Positions 45,428 through 52,940 of a DNA stretch of 64,000 bases are shown here, one piece after another. Every line of letters begins with the position of its first letter. Positions within the stretch are counted from its first letter, which is position 1. The notes below the pieces were generated by a model, which ran no database searches, was not told the origin of the DNA, and saw only the letters and a list, made by a program, of their open reading frames with translations. A program made the position numbers and the translations under genes. Source of the stretch: Ilumatobacteraceae bacterium (lineage in GTDB: Bacteria > Actinomycetota > Acidimicrobiia > Acidimicrobiales > Ilumatobacteraceae); assembly GCA_033344875.1 (NCBI GenBank), contig JAWPMO010000001.1:1637595-1701594 (forward strand), in the 5' to 3' direction.

Positions 45428-46548
45428 CGGCCACACGCGACGCCGGGGAGATCGCCGTCGCGTTCAGCCGCGTGCTGCGCGGCGCCGGTCTGACCGTGCC
45501 GACGTCGTCGACGATCGCGTTCGCCGAGGCGTTGATGCACACCGGACTCGACGACCGCGACACGACCTACTGGGCCGGCCGGGCGACACTCGTCAGACGA
45601 CCCGAAGACCACGAGCTGTTCGACCGCGCCTTCGCGGTGTTCTGGGAGCATGCCGCCGCCGGGGCGATCGAGAGCCCCGACGAGGAGCCGATCGGCATCA
45701 CGTTGGCGATCGACGACGACAGCCTCGACGGCGACGACGCCGAGGCGGCCGAGGCGTCCGACGACCCCGTCATCGAACTCCGCTTCAGTACCACCGAGGT
45801 ACTGCGGCAGAAGGACTTCGCCGACTACACCGCCGACGAGCTGCACGAGGCCCAGGCGCTGATGGCCCGCCTACGGCTCGTCGGGTCGCCACGGCGGTCG
45901 TTGCGGCTCACCTCGTCGAGCACCCGCACGTCACGCCCCGACCTCCGACGCACCGTCCGGTCGGCGATGCGATCCGGTGGCGAACCGATACGGCGACACC
46001 ACCTCCGCCCCGGCACGCGCAACCGCCGCCTCGTGCTGCTGCTCGACGTGAGCGGTTCGATGGAGCCGTACGCCAGGGCACTGATCCGCTTCGTCCACGC
46101 GGCGGTCGCCGGCCGGCAGAAGGTCGAAGCGTTCGCGCTCGGAACCCGCCTCACCCGGTTGACCCGCGAACTGTCGTCGCGCGACCCGGACGAGGCACTG
46201 CGGCGTTCCGCACGGCGCGTCAGCGACTACGGCGGCGGCACCCGCCTCGGCGACGGTCTCCGCGTGTTCAACGACGACTGGGGACAGCGGGGTATGGCCC
46301 GCGGGGCGATCGTCGTCGTCCTGTCCGACGGCTGGGACCGCGGCGACCCCGAGGTGCTCGGCGAACAGATGCAACGGCTCCATCGCGTGGCCCACAAGGT
46401 CATCTGGGTCAACCCGCTCAAGGTGACCCCCGGGTACGCGCCGCTCGCCCGCGGCATGGCGGCCGCGCTCCCCCACATCGACGCGTTCGTCGAGGGCCAT
46501 TCGCTCGACGCGATCGAGCGGCTCGCGAGCGAGATCGCCACCGCGTGA
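45424..46548 (+). CDS. VWA domain-containing protein (CoxE-like)
   Basis: 374 aa. The N-terminal CoxE part (about 10-195) is acidic in the middle. The VWA domain at about 200-374 has the MIDAS motif LLLDVSGSMEPYARAL (DxSxS) and VVLSDGWDRGDPEVLG. Partner of the MoxR ATPase in metallocentre maturation. GTG start coupled to the ATPase gene. Confidence 0.92.
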   Translation: MTATRDAGEIAVAFSRVLRGAGLTVPTSSTIAFAEALMHTGLDDRDTTYWAGRATLVRRPEDHELFDRAFAVFWEHAAAGAIESPDEEPIGITLAIDDDSLDGDDAEAAEASDDPVIELRFSTTEVLRQKDFADYTADELHEAQALMARLRLVGSPRRSLRLTSSSTRTSRPDLRRTVRSAMRSGGEPIRRHHLRPGTRNRRLVLLLDVSGSMEPYARALIRFVHAAVAGRQKVEAFALGTRLTRLTRELSSRDPDEALRRSARRVSDYGGGTRLGDGLRVFNDDWGQRGMARGAIVVVLSDGWDRGDPEVLGEQMQRLHRVAHKVIWVNPLKVTPGYAPLARGMAAALPHIDAFVEGHSLDAIERLASEIATA

Positions 46549-46593
46549 CCGTCGGAGTCGGGATCCGAGCCCGGCGAGAGGCAGACTGACGTC

Positions 46594-46911
46594 ATGAAGG
46601 ACCTGCTGGACGACATCGACCGCTGGCGACGCGACGGCAAGCGGGTCGCGCTCGCCCGCGTCGTCGACATCGAGGGGTCCGGCCCGCGAGATCCCGGTGC
46701 GGCGATGGCCGTCAACGAGGTCGGCGAGGTCGTCGGCAGCGTGAGCGGCGGGTGCGTCGAAGGCGCGGTCGTCAGCGAGTCGTTGTCGGTCCTGCAGGGC
46801 GATCGTGATGCGGGGATCATCACGTTCGGCTACAGCGACGACGAGGCCTTCGCCGTTGGCCTCACCTGCGGCGGCACGATCCGACTGTTCATCGAGGAGC
46901 TCGACTGGTGA
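46594..46911 (+). CDS. XdhC/CoxI N-terminal domain protein, short
   Basis: 105 aa consisting of one XdhC_CoxI domain: VALARVVDIEGSGPRDPGAA and VGSVSGGCVEGAVVSESLSV, ending GLTCGGTIRLFIEEL. It lacks the Rossmann half, which is carried by the next gene. XdhC proteins bind molybdenum cofactor and insert its sulfurated form into xanthine-dehydrogenase/CO-dehydrogenase apoenzymes. Overlaps the next gene by 4 bases. Confidence 0.9.
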   Translation: MKDLLDDIDRWRRDGKRVALARVVDIEGSGPRDPGAAMAVNEVGEVVGSVSGGCVEGAVVSESLSVLQGDRDAGIITFGYSDDEAFAVGLTCGGTIRLFIEELDW

Positions 46912-47717
46912 GCGACCCGATCTACCCAGCGCTCGCTGCCGCGATCCGCGACGAGGAACCGGTCGCTCTGGTGACCGTGATCGACGGCGGCGCCGTCGGC
47001 GCCAAGCTGCTCGTGCAGCCGGGCGGTTCGCCGCTCGGTTCGCTGGGCAACGACGAACTCGACCGGGTCGCCCACCGCGACGCACTCGCGGAACTCGAGG
47101 CCGGCCGGTCGGGTGTCCGCCACTACGGACCGGGCGGCGAGACCACGCCGGAAGACCTCGTCGACACTCCGATCGTGCGAGTGTTCGTCGAGAGCTGGGC
47201 GCCACCGCCGCAGATGTGGATCTTCGGAGCGGTCGACTTCACGGCCGCCCTCGCGAAGGTCGCGAAGGTGCTCGGCTACCGGGTGACGGTATGTGATGCA
47301 CGCGAGGTGTTCGCGACCCGGCGCCGGTTCCCGATGGCCGACGAGGTCCGCGTCACGTGGCCGACCCCCATGTTCGACGATCGGGGTGATCAGCTCGGCA
47401 CCCGAGATGCCGTGTGCATCCTCACGCACGACCCGAAGTTCGACGTCCCTGCAGTCCAGGGGGCGCTCGCGACCGAGGTCGGCTACATCGGCGTGATGGG
47501 CAGCCGCACCACCCACGCGCGCCGCATGGAACGGCTCGCCGAGGCCGGGGTCGACGACCCGATCCAGCTCGATCGGCTCATGTCGCCCGTCGGCATCGAC
47601 ATCGGAGCGCGCACGCCCGAGGAGACCGCGGTGTCGATCTGCGCCGAGATCATCGCCCGGCGGACCGGACGGGTGACCCCGTCACTCCGTGACGGCGAGG
47701 GTCCCATCCACCAGTGA
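46908..47717 (+). CDS. XdhC family protein with Rossmann domain (CoxF/XdhC-like)
   Basis: 269 aa. A second, weaker XdhC_CoxI N-terminal part (about 1-95: EPVALVTVIDGGAVGAKLLV) and an XdhC Rossmann domain (about 100-260: MWIFGAVDFTAALAKVAKVL, VCILTHDPKFDVPAVQGAL, GYIGVMGSRTTHARRMERL, PVGIDIGARTPEETAVSI). Mo-cofactor insertion factor. Its 3' end overlaps the convergent NlpC/P60 gene by 36 bases. Confidence 0.92.
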   Translation: MSDPIYPALAAAIRDEEPVALVTVIDGGAVGAKLLVQPGGSPLGSLGNDELDRVAHRDALAELEAGRSGVRHYGPGGETTPEDLVDTPIVRVFVESWAPPPQMWIFGAVDFTAALAKVAKVLGYRVTVCDAREVFATRRRFPMADEVRVTWPTPMFDDRGDQLGTRDAVCILTHDPKFDVPAVQGALATEVGYIGVMGSRTTHARRMERLAEAGVDDPIQLDRLMSPVGIDIGARTPEETAVSICAEIIARRTGRVTPSLRDGEGPIHQ

Positions 47718-48407
47718 ACCGCCGTCGGCCGCAGCACCGAGCTGTGCTGCCTCGGCGTCACCGAACCGCAACGACTTGTCGGGCAGCCCGGCGATCTCGA
47801 CGTGGCTCCCCGTGTTCGGCGAGTGGATCATGGTCGACGCACCGAGGTAGATCGAGATGTGACCGGGGTAGTAGACGAGGTCACCGGCTTCGGCGTCGTC
47901 ACGCTCGATCGCCGTCGCATCGTTGATCTGATCCCGGCTGACGCGAGGAAGCTCGACACCGGCGGAGCCGAACGCCCAGATCGTGAGCCCGGAGCAGTCG
48001 AAACCGACGCCCGGTTCGGAGGCGAGGTACTCGTACGGCACGCCGAGCTGGCTGATGGCGCTCAGCACCGCGTGCTGCTTGGCCACCGAGACGCCGGCCC
48101 ACTCGTCGCGCAGCGAGCCGCGCTCGAGTTCGACGTCGCGTTCGGTCAGCGAGGCCGCCTGGTCGCGGTGCTGCACGAAGCGTACGTAGTCGATCGGGCG
48201 GGAAGTCTGCTGCCAGCGATCGAGTGCGGCGACGGCCTGCCCGGCGGCGTCGGCGATCACCGTCGACTTGGTCCGGGGGGCGGCATCGGCGCCGTGGTCG
48301 GCCGTTGCTGCGAGGCCGGCGAAGCTCAGCACGCTCGCGACCGCGACGGTGGCGAGCTGCCGCGCGCTCCGCCGCAGGGAGATCTTCGGGGGGTGTACTC
48401 GAGTCAT
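47682..48407 (-). CDS. Secreted C40 (NlpC/P60) peptidoglycan endopeptidase
   Basis: 241 aa. Signal peptide about 1-36 (RRSARQLATVAVASVLSFAGLAATA), a helical linker (40-115), then NlpC/P60 at about 120-215 with the catalytic Cys in VGFDCSGLTIWAF and the His in YYPGHISIYLG. The domain is followed by NTGSHVEIAGL, where the third polar residue lies. It cleaves gamma-D-Glu-diaminopimelate bonds in cell-wall peptides. The leader has a hairpin (CACCTCG and CGAGGTG arms, 48439-48461). Start at 48407 chosen for the signal peptide. Confidence 0.9.
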   Translation of the reverse strand: MTRVHPPKISLRRSARQLATVAVASVLSFAGLAATADHGADAAPRTKSTVIADAAGQAVAALDRWQQTSRPIDYVRFVQHRDQAASLTERDVELERGSLRDEWAGVSVAKQHAVLSAISQLGVPYEYLASEPGVGFDCSGLTIWAFGSAGVELPRVSRDQINDATAIERDDAEAGDLVYYPGHISIYLGASTMIHSPNTGSHVEIAGLPDKSLRFGDAEAAQLGAAADGGSLVDGTLAVTE

Positions 48408-48438
48408 GCTCTGGCTCTCTTCCGTGTGACAGGCCCAA

Positions 48439-48461
48439 CACCTCGCCACGGGGACGAGGTG
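48439..48461 (-). promoter_or_regulatory. Hairpin in the 5' leader of the NlpC/P60 gene
   Basis: Seven-bp stem CACCTCG/CGAGGTG with a 9-base loop, 32 bases before the start. Cell-wall hydrolase leaders in actinobacteria sometimes carry riboswitches, but no known riboswitch consensus was recognised. Confidence 0.35.
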
Positions 48462-48577
48462 AAGCTATCGTCACGAGACCGTAATAAAACGTCGTTGTCG
48501 CAACTTCTTCGTCACAATCGACATCTGTTCGTCGGCCGGTCGACCTCCCGGCTCGAATCAAGAAAGCCTCAGCGCTG

Positions 48578-48589
48578 CATACTCGGACC
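48578..48589 (+). promoter_or_regulatory. Leaderless -10 box (CATACT) for the nucleotidyltransferase gene
   Basis: CATACT at 48578-48583 and six bases to ATG 48590. Confidence 0.45.
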
Positions 48590-49216
48590 ATGACGATCGA
48601 CGGCGACGCAGGCGCGGGCGGTGCCGAACGCACCCTGATCGTGCTGTTGGCAGCAGGCGGCGGGTCCCGCTTCGGCGGGCCGACGCACAAGCTCCTCGCC
48701 GATCTCGGCGACGGCAGCACCGTGGCCGCCGCCGCGATCGACCACGCCGTCGCTGCCGATGTCGGCGACGTGATCGTCGTCACCGGGGCGGTCGATCTCA
48801 CTCACCTCGGTGCGGCGCATCCCACCGTGACGATCCTCCGTCACGCCGGTTGGGCCGACGGGCAGGCCTCCTCCTTGCAGGTCGCGATCGCCGAGGCCGA
48901 GCGACGCGCCGTCAACGCCGTCGTCGTCGGGCTCGCCGACCAGCCGTTCATCGACCCCGACGCATGGCGGCGCGTCGCGGCGGGCACGGCACCGATCTCG
49001 GTGGCCACCTACGCCGGTCGGCGTCGCAACCCGGTGCGTCTCGATCGTTCGATCTGGCCGCTGCTCCCCGCGACCGGCGACGAGGGGGCACGTTCCCTCC
49101 TGCAGATGCGCCCCGACCTCGTGGAGGAGGTACCCTGCCCGGGGTCGCCCGCCGATATCGACACCCTGGAGGACCTGGAGTCATGGCAGAACAGATCGTC
49201 AACGAATTCACCGTGA
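48590..49216 (+). CDS. MobA/MocA-like nucleotidyltransferase
   Basis: 208 aa. The nucleotide-binding loop is VLLAAGGGSRFGGPTHKLLADLG (LAAGxxxRxGxxK), and the metal-binding Asp lies in VGLADQPFIDPDAW. It resembles MocA/CoxI-neighbour enzymes that add CMP or GMP to molybdenum cofactor, fitting the cox accessory genes around it. It overlaps the CoxG gene by 34 bases. Confidence 0.88.
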   Translation: MTIDGDAGAGGAERTLIVLLAAGGGSRFGGPTHKLLADLGDGSTVAAAAIDHAVAADVGDVIVVTGAVDLTHLGAAHPTVTILRHAGWADGQASSLQVAIAEAERRAVNAVVVGLADQPFIDPDAWRRVAAGTAPISVATYAGRRRNPVRLDRSIWPLLPATGDEGARSLLQMRPDLVEEVPCPGSPADIDTLEDLESWQNRSSTNSP

Positions 49217-49875
49217 ACCGCCCCATCGAGGAGGCATGGCCGATCATCTGCGACGTCGAGCGCATCGCTCCCTGTCTGCCGGGCGCACAGCTCGAAGAGA
49301 TCGAGGGCGAGGTCTACCGCGGCCGAGTCAAGGTCAAGCTCGGCGCCGTCACGGCCCAGTTCAAGGGCGAGGCCAAGTTCGTCGAGCGCGACGACGCCGC
49401 GCACACCGCGAAGTTGCACGGCAAGGGCCGGGACACCGGCGGCCGCGGCAACGCCGAGGCCGACATCTACGCCGTGGCCGAGTCGTTGTCACCGACGAGC
49501 ACCAAGTGCACCGTGACCGCCGACCTCCACATCACCGGCAAGGTCGCCCAGTTCGGGCGCGGCATCATGGGCGATGTCAGCAAGAAGCTGATGGACCAGT
49601 TCGCCGGCAACCTCAACACGATGCTCGACGAAGAGGGCACCGAGCCCGCCCCGGCCACCGAGGCACCGGCAGCCGACGCTCCGGCCGCCGAGGCACCGGC
49701 GGCCGACGCCCCGGCCCCCGCCGCACCCGCCGAACCGTCGGTCCGCAAGATCAACGGCCCCGCCGCCGAGCCGATCGACATGGCCGACATGGCCGGGCCG
49801 GCGTTGCTCAAGCGGGCCGCTCCGGTGGCGCTCATCGCGCTGCTCCTGCTGCTCCTGCTGCGCCGCAAGCGGTGA
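49183..49875 (+). CDS. CoxG family protein (SRPBCC fold) with C-terminal membrane anchor
   Basis: 230 aa. CoxG domain at about 1-145: VNRPIEEAWPIICDVERIAP, CLPGAQLEEIEGEVYRGRVK, KLGAVTAQFKGEAKFVERDD, FGRGIMGDVSKKLMDQFAGN. Then an Ala/Pro repeat linker (about 150-185) and a final membrane helix (PVALIALLLLLLL) with RRKR. CoxG recruits CO dehydrogenase to the membrane in Oligotropha-type systems. GGAG five bases before the ATG. The downstream GTG overlaps its stop. Confidence 0.92.
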   Translation: MAEQIVNEFTVNRPIEEAWPIICDVERIAPCLPGAQLEEIEGEVYRGRVKVKLGAVTAQFKGEAKFVERDDAAHTAKLHGKGRDTGGRGNAEADIYAVAESLSPTSTKCTVTADLHITGKVAQFGRGIMGDVSKKLMDQFAGNLNTMLDEEGTEPAPATEAPAADAPAAEAPAADAPAPAAPAEPSVRKINGPAAEPIDMADMAGPALLKRAAPVALIALLLLLLLRRKR

Positions 49876-50813
49876 CCACCGGCGCCGACGATCACGAGCG
49901 CGTGCGAGCGCTGCTCGGGCGCGAACCGCGAGGCCGGTACGAGATCGTCGTCCGAGACGACCAGGGCGACCCGGTCGTGTTGCGCAACGCACCACTCCTC
50001 GACGACGGCACACCGATGCCGACCCGCTACTGGCTGATCGGACCGGCCGAGATCAAGCGCATCGGTCGGCTCGAATCGATGGGTGGCGTCGACGCGGCCG
50101 AGGCGGCCGTCGACCCCGACCAACTGGCCGCCGCCCACGACCGCTATGCGGCCGAACGCGACGCTGCGATCCCCGACGACCACGAGGGCCCGCGCCCGAG
50201 CGGCGGCGTCGGCGGCACCCGCGTCGGCGTCAAGTGCCTGCACGCCCACTGGGGCTGGTACCTCGCCGGTGGCGACGACCCGATCGGCCGTTGGATCGAA
50301 CAGCAATTGGCCGGACCATCCGGGCCGTCAGGCGAGGTCGAGGTCGAGGTCGCGATCCGGGCCGACCGCACGGTCGTCGCCGTGTCGGACGCCACCCACG
50401 AGATCCCGTGGGGCCACCGCAACCTGACCGACCGCTGGTTCACCGACGACGATCCTCCGCGACCGGATGCGCTCACCAATGCGCTCGGCACGATCGACGA
50501 TCATCTCGACGACCTGCTCCGCCTCCACCCCGACGTCGCCGCCGCCGTCGGGTGGACGTTCACCGGCCCGATGATCGATGCGCTGGCGGCCCTCGAAGCT
50601 GGTCGCCGACTCGACGCAGGCGATCACGACTACCCGCGCGACGACGCGGAGGAAGTGTTCCGGCTCGTCGCCACCGAGCCGGCGCGTGACCGCGCCGACA
50701 ATCCCGGGCTACCGTCGGACGCCGTGGAGACGATCATCGCCACCAGCTGCATCGTGCAGGCGTGTATGCGCCGGTTTCACCTCGACGCCGTTCGGCTGCG
50801 AGTCACCCACTGA
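49872..50813 (+). CDS. DUF501 protein fused to a partial Ppx/GppA-like C-terminal region
   Basis: 313 aa. Residues about 8-145 are DUF501: RIGRLESMGGVDAAEA and GGVGGTRVGVKCLHAHWGWY. The remaining 165 residues resemble the middle and end of Ppx/GppA exopolyphosphatases (RNLTDRWFTDDDPPRPDAL, VGWTFTGPMIDALAALEAG, RADNPGLPSDAVETIIATS, FHLDAVRLRV). The N-terminal ATPase-like half of Ppx (DxGTNS, GGGS) is missing, so the fused part is unlikely to be catalytic. In many actinobacteria DUF501 and ppx are adjacent genes after eno-ftsB; here they seem joined and moved. GTG start overlaps coxG. Confidence 0.75.
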   Translation: MTTGADDHERVRALLGREPRGRYEIVVRDDQGDPVVLRNAPLLDDGTPMPTRYWLIGPAEIKRIGRLESMGGVDAAEAAVDPDQLAAAHDRYAAERDAAIPDDHEGPRPSGGVGGTRVGVKCLHAHWGWYLAGGDDPIGRWIEQQLAGPSGPSGEVEVEVAIRADRTVVAVSDATHEIPWGHRNLTDRWFTDDDPPRPDALTNALGTIDDHLDDLLRLHPDVAAAVGWTFTGPMIDALAALEAGRRLDAGDHDYPRDDAEEVFRLVATEPARDRADNPGLPSDAVETIIATSCIVQACMRRFHLDAVRLRVTH

Positions 50814-50820
50814 GTCCGAC

Positions 50821-51450
50821 GTGCGACATCCCGCCTCGATGCTCCGTCGACACTCCCCACTGCGACTCTTCGGCCGGCGGGTGATGCTGCGGCCCCTGGC
50901 ACCCGGCGACTTCGCCGCCTGGAGCGAGGTCCGTCTCCGCAACGAGGCCTGGCTCGTCCCGTGGGAGCCGCAGCGCTCGACCACGCTCCCCGATCCAACG
51001 CGCGACCGGTCGGCGTTCGAGGCTCGCTGCTCGGCTCGCGATCGCGAACGAGCGGCCGACCATGCGTACCCGTTCGGGCTGTTCATCGACCAGCAGTTCG
51101 CCGGCGAGGTCAACCTCAACAACGTCACCCGCGGTGCACTGCAGAGCGGCACGATCGGCTACTGGATCGACCAGGCGCGCGCCGGTCACAGCTACACGTC
51201 GGAGGCGGTCGCCGTCGTGACGAAGTTCGCGTTCGACGAACTCCAGCTCCATCGCCTCGAGATCTGCATCGTGCCGCGCAACGCCAACAGCCGGCGGGTC
51301 GTCGAGAAGCTCCGACTGCGCAACGAAGGCGTGGCCGAGCGCTACCTCGAGATCAACGGCACGTGGGAGGACCACGTGCGGTACGCGATCACCGCAGAGG
51401 AATGGGCCGTCCGCTCGGACGAGTTGACGGCCGCCTGGATCGCCGGCTGA
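50821..51450 (+). CDS. GNAT N-acetyltransferase, RimJ-like
   Basis: 209 aa. GRRVMLRPLAPGDFAAWSEV at the N-terminus, GTIGYWIDQARAGHSYTSEA with the acetyl-CoA loop, and LHRLEICIVPRNANSRRVVE with KLRLRNEG are the marks of ribosomal-protein-alanine N-acetyltransferases. It acetylates protein N-termini or small amines. GTG start 7 bp after the DUF501 stop, so probably one transcript. Confidence 0.9.
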   Translation: MRHPASMLRRHSPLRLFGRRVMLRPLAPGDFAAWSEVRLRNEAWLVPWEPQRSTTLPDPTRDRSAFEARCSARDRERAADHAYPFGLFIDQQFAGEVNLNNVTRGALQSGTIGYWIDQARAGHSYTSEAVAVVTKFAFDELQLHRLEICIVPRNANSRRVVEKLRLRNEGVAERYLEINGTWEDHVRYAITAEEWAVRSDELTAAWIAG

Positions 51451-51494
51451 CCCTCGCGGGCCCTCCGGCGATCAGGCGACGGATTCCCGGAAGT

Positions 51495-51815
51495 TCAGAG
51501 GTCGCCGGCGAGGCGGAAGGCCTCGGCGCGCTCCTGGCGCATCTTGGTGCGCCGCTTCCACATCTTCGTCTTCCAGTGTCGCCGGTTCCGACTCGCCTTC
51601 GCCACCTTGGTCTTGGCGACCTCGGCGTCGTGATGGTGCGTCGGCTTCCATGCGGCACCCGGCTCGTGGAGATCCTCGGCGTCGAGGCCCCCACTCACCT
51701 CCTGTGCGACCTGGTTGAGTTCCACATGGATCCGGTGCCGCTCGCTGTGGGCGTGGGCACGCAGTTCCTGCTTGGGCGGCAACGGCACTTCTGCAGTGCG
51801 GTGACGCTGACTCAT
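51495..51815 (-). CDS. Small basic hypothetical protein
   Basis: 106 aa, not recognised. It is rich in His, Arg and Lys; an N-terminal helical part (PPKQELRAHAHSERHRIHVE) is followed by a Lys/Arg-dense C-terminus (RNRRHWKTKMWKRRTKMRQE), suggesting nucleic-acid or ribosome contact. GGAGG lies six bases before the ATG, one of the best Shine-Dalgarno sites in the window, in a genome where many genes have none. A palindrome sits 60 bp upstream. Confidence 0.7.
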   Translation of the reverse strand: MSQRHRTAEVPLPPKQELRAHAHSERHRIHVELNQVAQEVSGGLDAEDLHEPGAAWKPTHHHDAEVAKTKVAKASRNRRHWKTKMWKRRTKMRQERAEAFRLAGDL

Positions 51816-51875
51816 TGGCTACCTCCTGGTGGTGGTTGCTTGTGTCTCCCCTTGAGCAACAGTAGCCCACCGTTC

Positions 51876-51895
51876 AGACCCTGGTTCCAGGGTCT
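51876..51895. promoter_or_regulatory. Inverted repeat AGACCCTGG-TT-CCAGGGTCT
   Basis: Nine-bp perfect arms with a 2-base spacer, 60 bp upstream of the 106-aa gene on the minus strand. It may be an operator, or a terminator of leftward transcription from the enoyl-CoA hydratase gene. Confidence 0.5.
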
Positions 51896-51969
51896 TTGGT
51901 AACAGTTCTGCGCGAATTCATCGCGCTGACCGGGCAGCGTGCGATCACGATGTCAGATCTCACGCTGCG

Positions 51970-52010
51970 CGGTCCGACCCGGGCGCACGGATGGTGCCCG
52001 GATCCGACCG
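51970..52010 (-). terminator. Imperfect hairpin after the enoyl-CoA hydratase gene
   Basis: CGGTCCGACCCGGGC and GCCCGGATCCGACCG pair with two mismatches around a short loop directly after the stop. No U-tract. Confidence 0.5.
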
Positions 52011-52769
52011 TCAGCGCTTGCGGCTGGAGATCTTGGCCTTGAGCGCGGCGATCCGCTCCTCGAACCACGGCTGCTGCACGGTCCACAGTTGGGGTTCGAA
52101 CTCACGCTCAACCGCATCCGGATGGGTCGCGATGTCGGCCATGTCGCGGATCGTCTGCTTGGTCATGATCGCGAGCTCGCGGGGTGCGGTGGCTGCACCG
52201 CGGGCGAACTCGTGGGCGGCCGCCAACAGTTCGTCGTCGGGCACCGACTTGTAGGCGAGGCCGACCCGCTCGGCCTCCTGGCCGTCGAGGACCTGGCCGA
52301 ACACGACGGCCGCCATCGCGTTCTGCTGCCCGACGATCCGGCGCTGCATCCAGGTGTGCCCGCCGCCTGGGTGCAGACCGATCTGCAGGAACCGAGTGTC
52401 GAACCTGGCCCGGTGTGCAGCGATCCGCACGTCACAGCCGAGCGCCAGGTTCATCCCGGCACCGACGGCGGGCCCGTTGACCGCTGCGAGCGTCGGCAGC
52501 GGACTGCGGGCGATGCGGAGGAACCCCTCGTAGACCTTGCTGAGACTCTCTCGGGTGGCTGTCTGCAGGTTGCCGAGATCGGCGCCGGCGCAGAAGGCCG
52601 ATCCGGCTCCGGTGACGACGATCGCACCGACGTGCTCGTCGGCCTCGAAGGCGTCGACCGCCGCCACGATCTCGTCGACCATCGGCGACGTCATCGTGTT
52701 GCGTTCATCCGGATTGTCGAGGGTGAGCAGGGCGACGCCGTCGCGGATCTCGGTCAGTACCAAAGCCAT
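52011..52769 (-). CDS. Enoyl-CoA hydratase/isomerase family protein
   Basis: 252 aa crotonase. TGAGSAFCAGADLGNLQT and LAAVNGPAVGAGMNLALGCD form the CoA/oxyanion site; RFLQIGLHPGGGHTWMQRRI follows. It hydrates or isomerises an enoyl-CoA. No other beta-oxidation genes adjoin. CAGACT six bases before the ATG suggests a leaderless mRNA. Confidence 0.92.
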   Translation of the reverse strand: MALVLTEIRDGVALLTLDNPDERNTMTSPMVDEIVAAVDAFEADEHVGAIVVTGAGSAFCAGADLGNLQTATRESLSKVYEGFLRIARSPLPTLAAVNGPAVGAGMNLALGCDVRIAAHRARFDTRFLQIGLHPGGGHTWMQRRIVGQQNAMAAVVFGQVLDGQEAERVGLAYKSVPDDELLAAAHEFARGAATAPRELAIMTKQTIRDMADIATHPDAVEREFEPQLWTVQQPWFEERIAALKAKISSRKR

Positions 52770-52781
52770 GCCGGCAGTCTG
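52770..52781 (-). promoter_or_regulatory. Leaderless -10 box (CAGACT) for enoyl-CoA hydratase gene
   Basis: CAGACT (52781-52776, minus) and six bases to ATG 52769. Confidence 0.4.
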
Positions 52782-52884
52782 CCAAACCGCCGCGCCGCGG
52801 TCCTGATCGGCATCGACCGCGCCGGCCGGATCGGAACCCTTCAGCCACCGTCACACGTGGAACGGAACGCCCGCTACCACGCGG

Positions 52885-52940
52885 TAGCCTTTGCGTGTTC
52901 ACGTGAACACCAACACATTTGTCCCATTGAAGGGGGAGAC
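52885..52940 (+). promoter_or_regulatory. Promoter of nucleoside-uptake operon with 16-bp palindromic operator
   Basis: A -10-like TAGCCT (52885-52890) is followed at once by GTGTTCACGTGAACAC (52895-52910), a perfect 16-bp palindrome lying over the expected transcription start, as a repressor operator would. AAGGGGGAG (52930-52938) is the ribosome binding site of the lipoprotein gene. The repressor is not in the window; LacI or GntR types bind similar palindromes. Confidence 0.65.

Noticed and set aside
48408-48589. c-di-AMP (ydaO-type) riboswitch before the NlpC/P60 gene
   Set aside because: Only one short hairpin is present; the conserved sequence blocks of that riboswitch were not found and the leader is too short.
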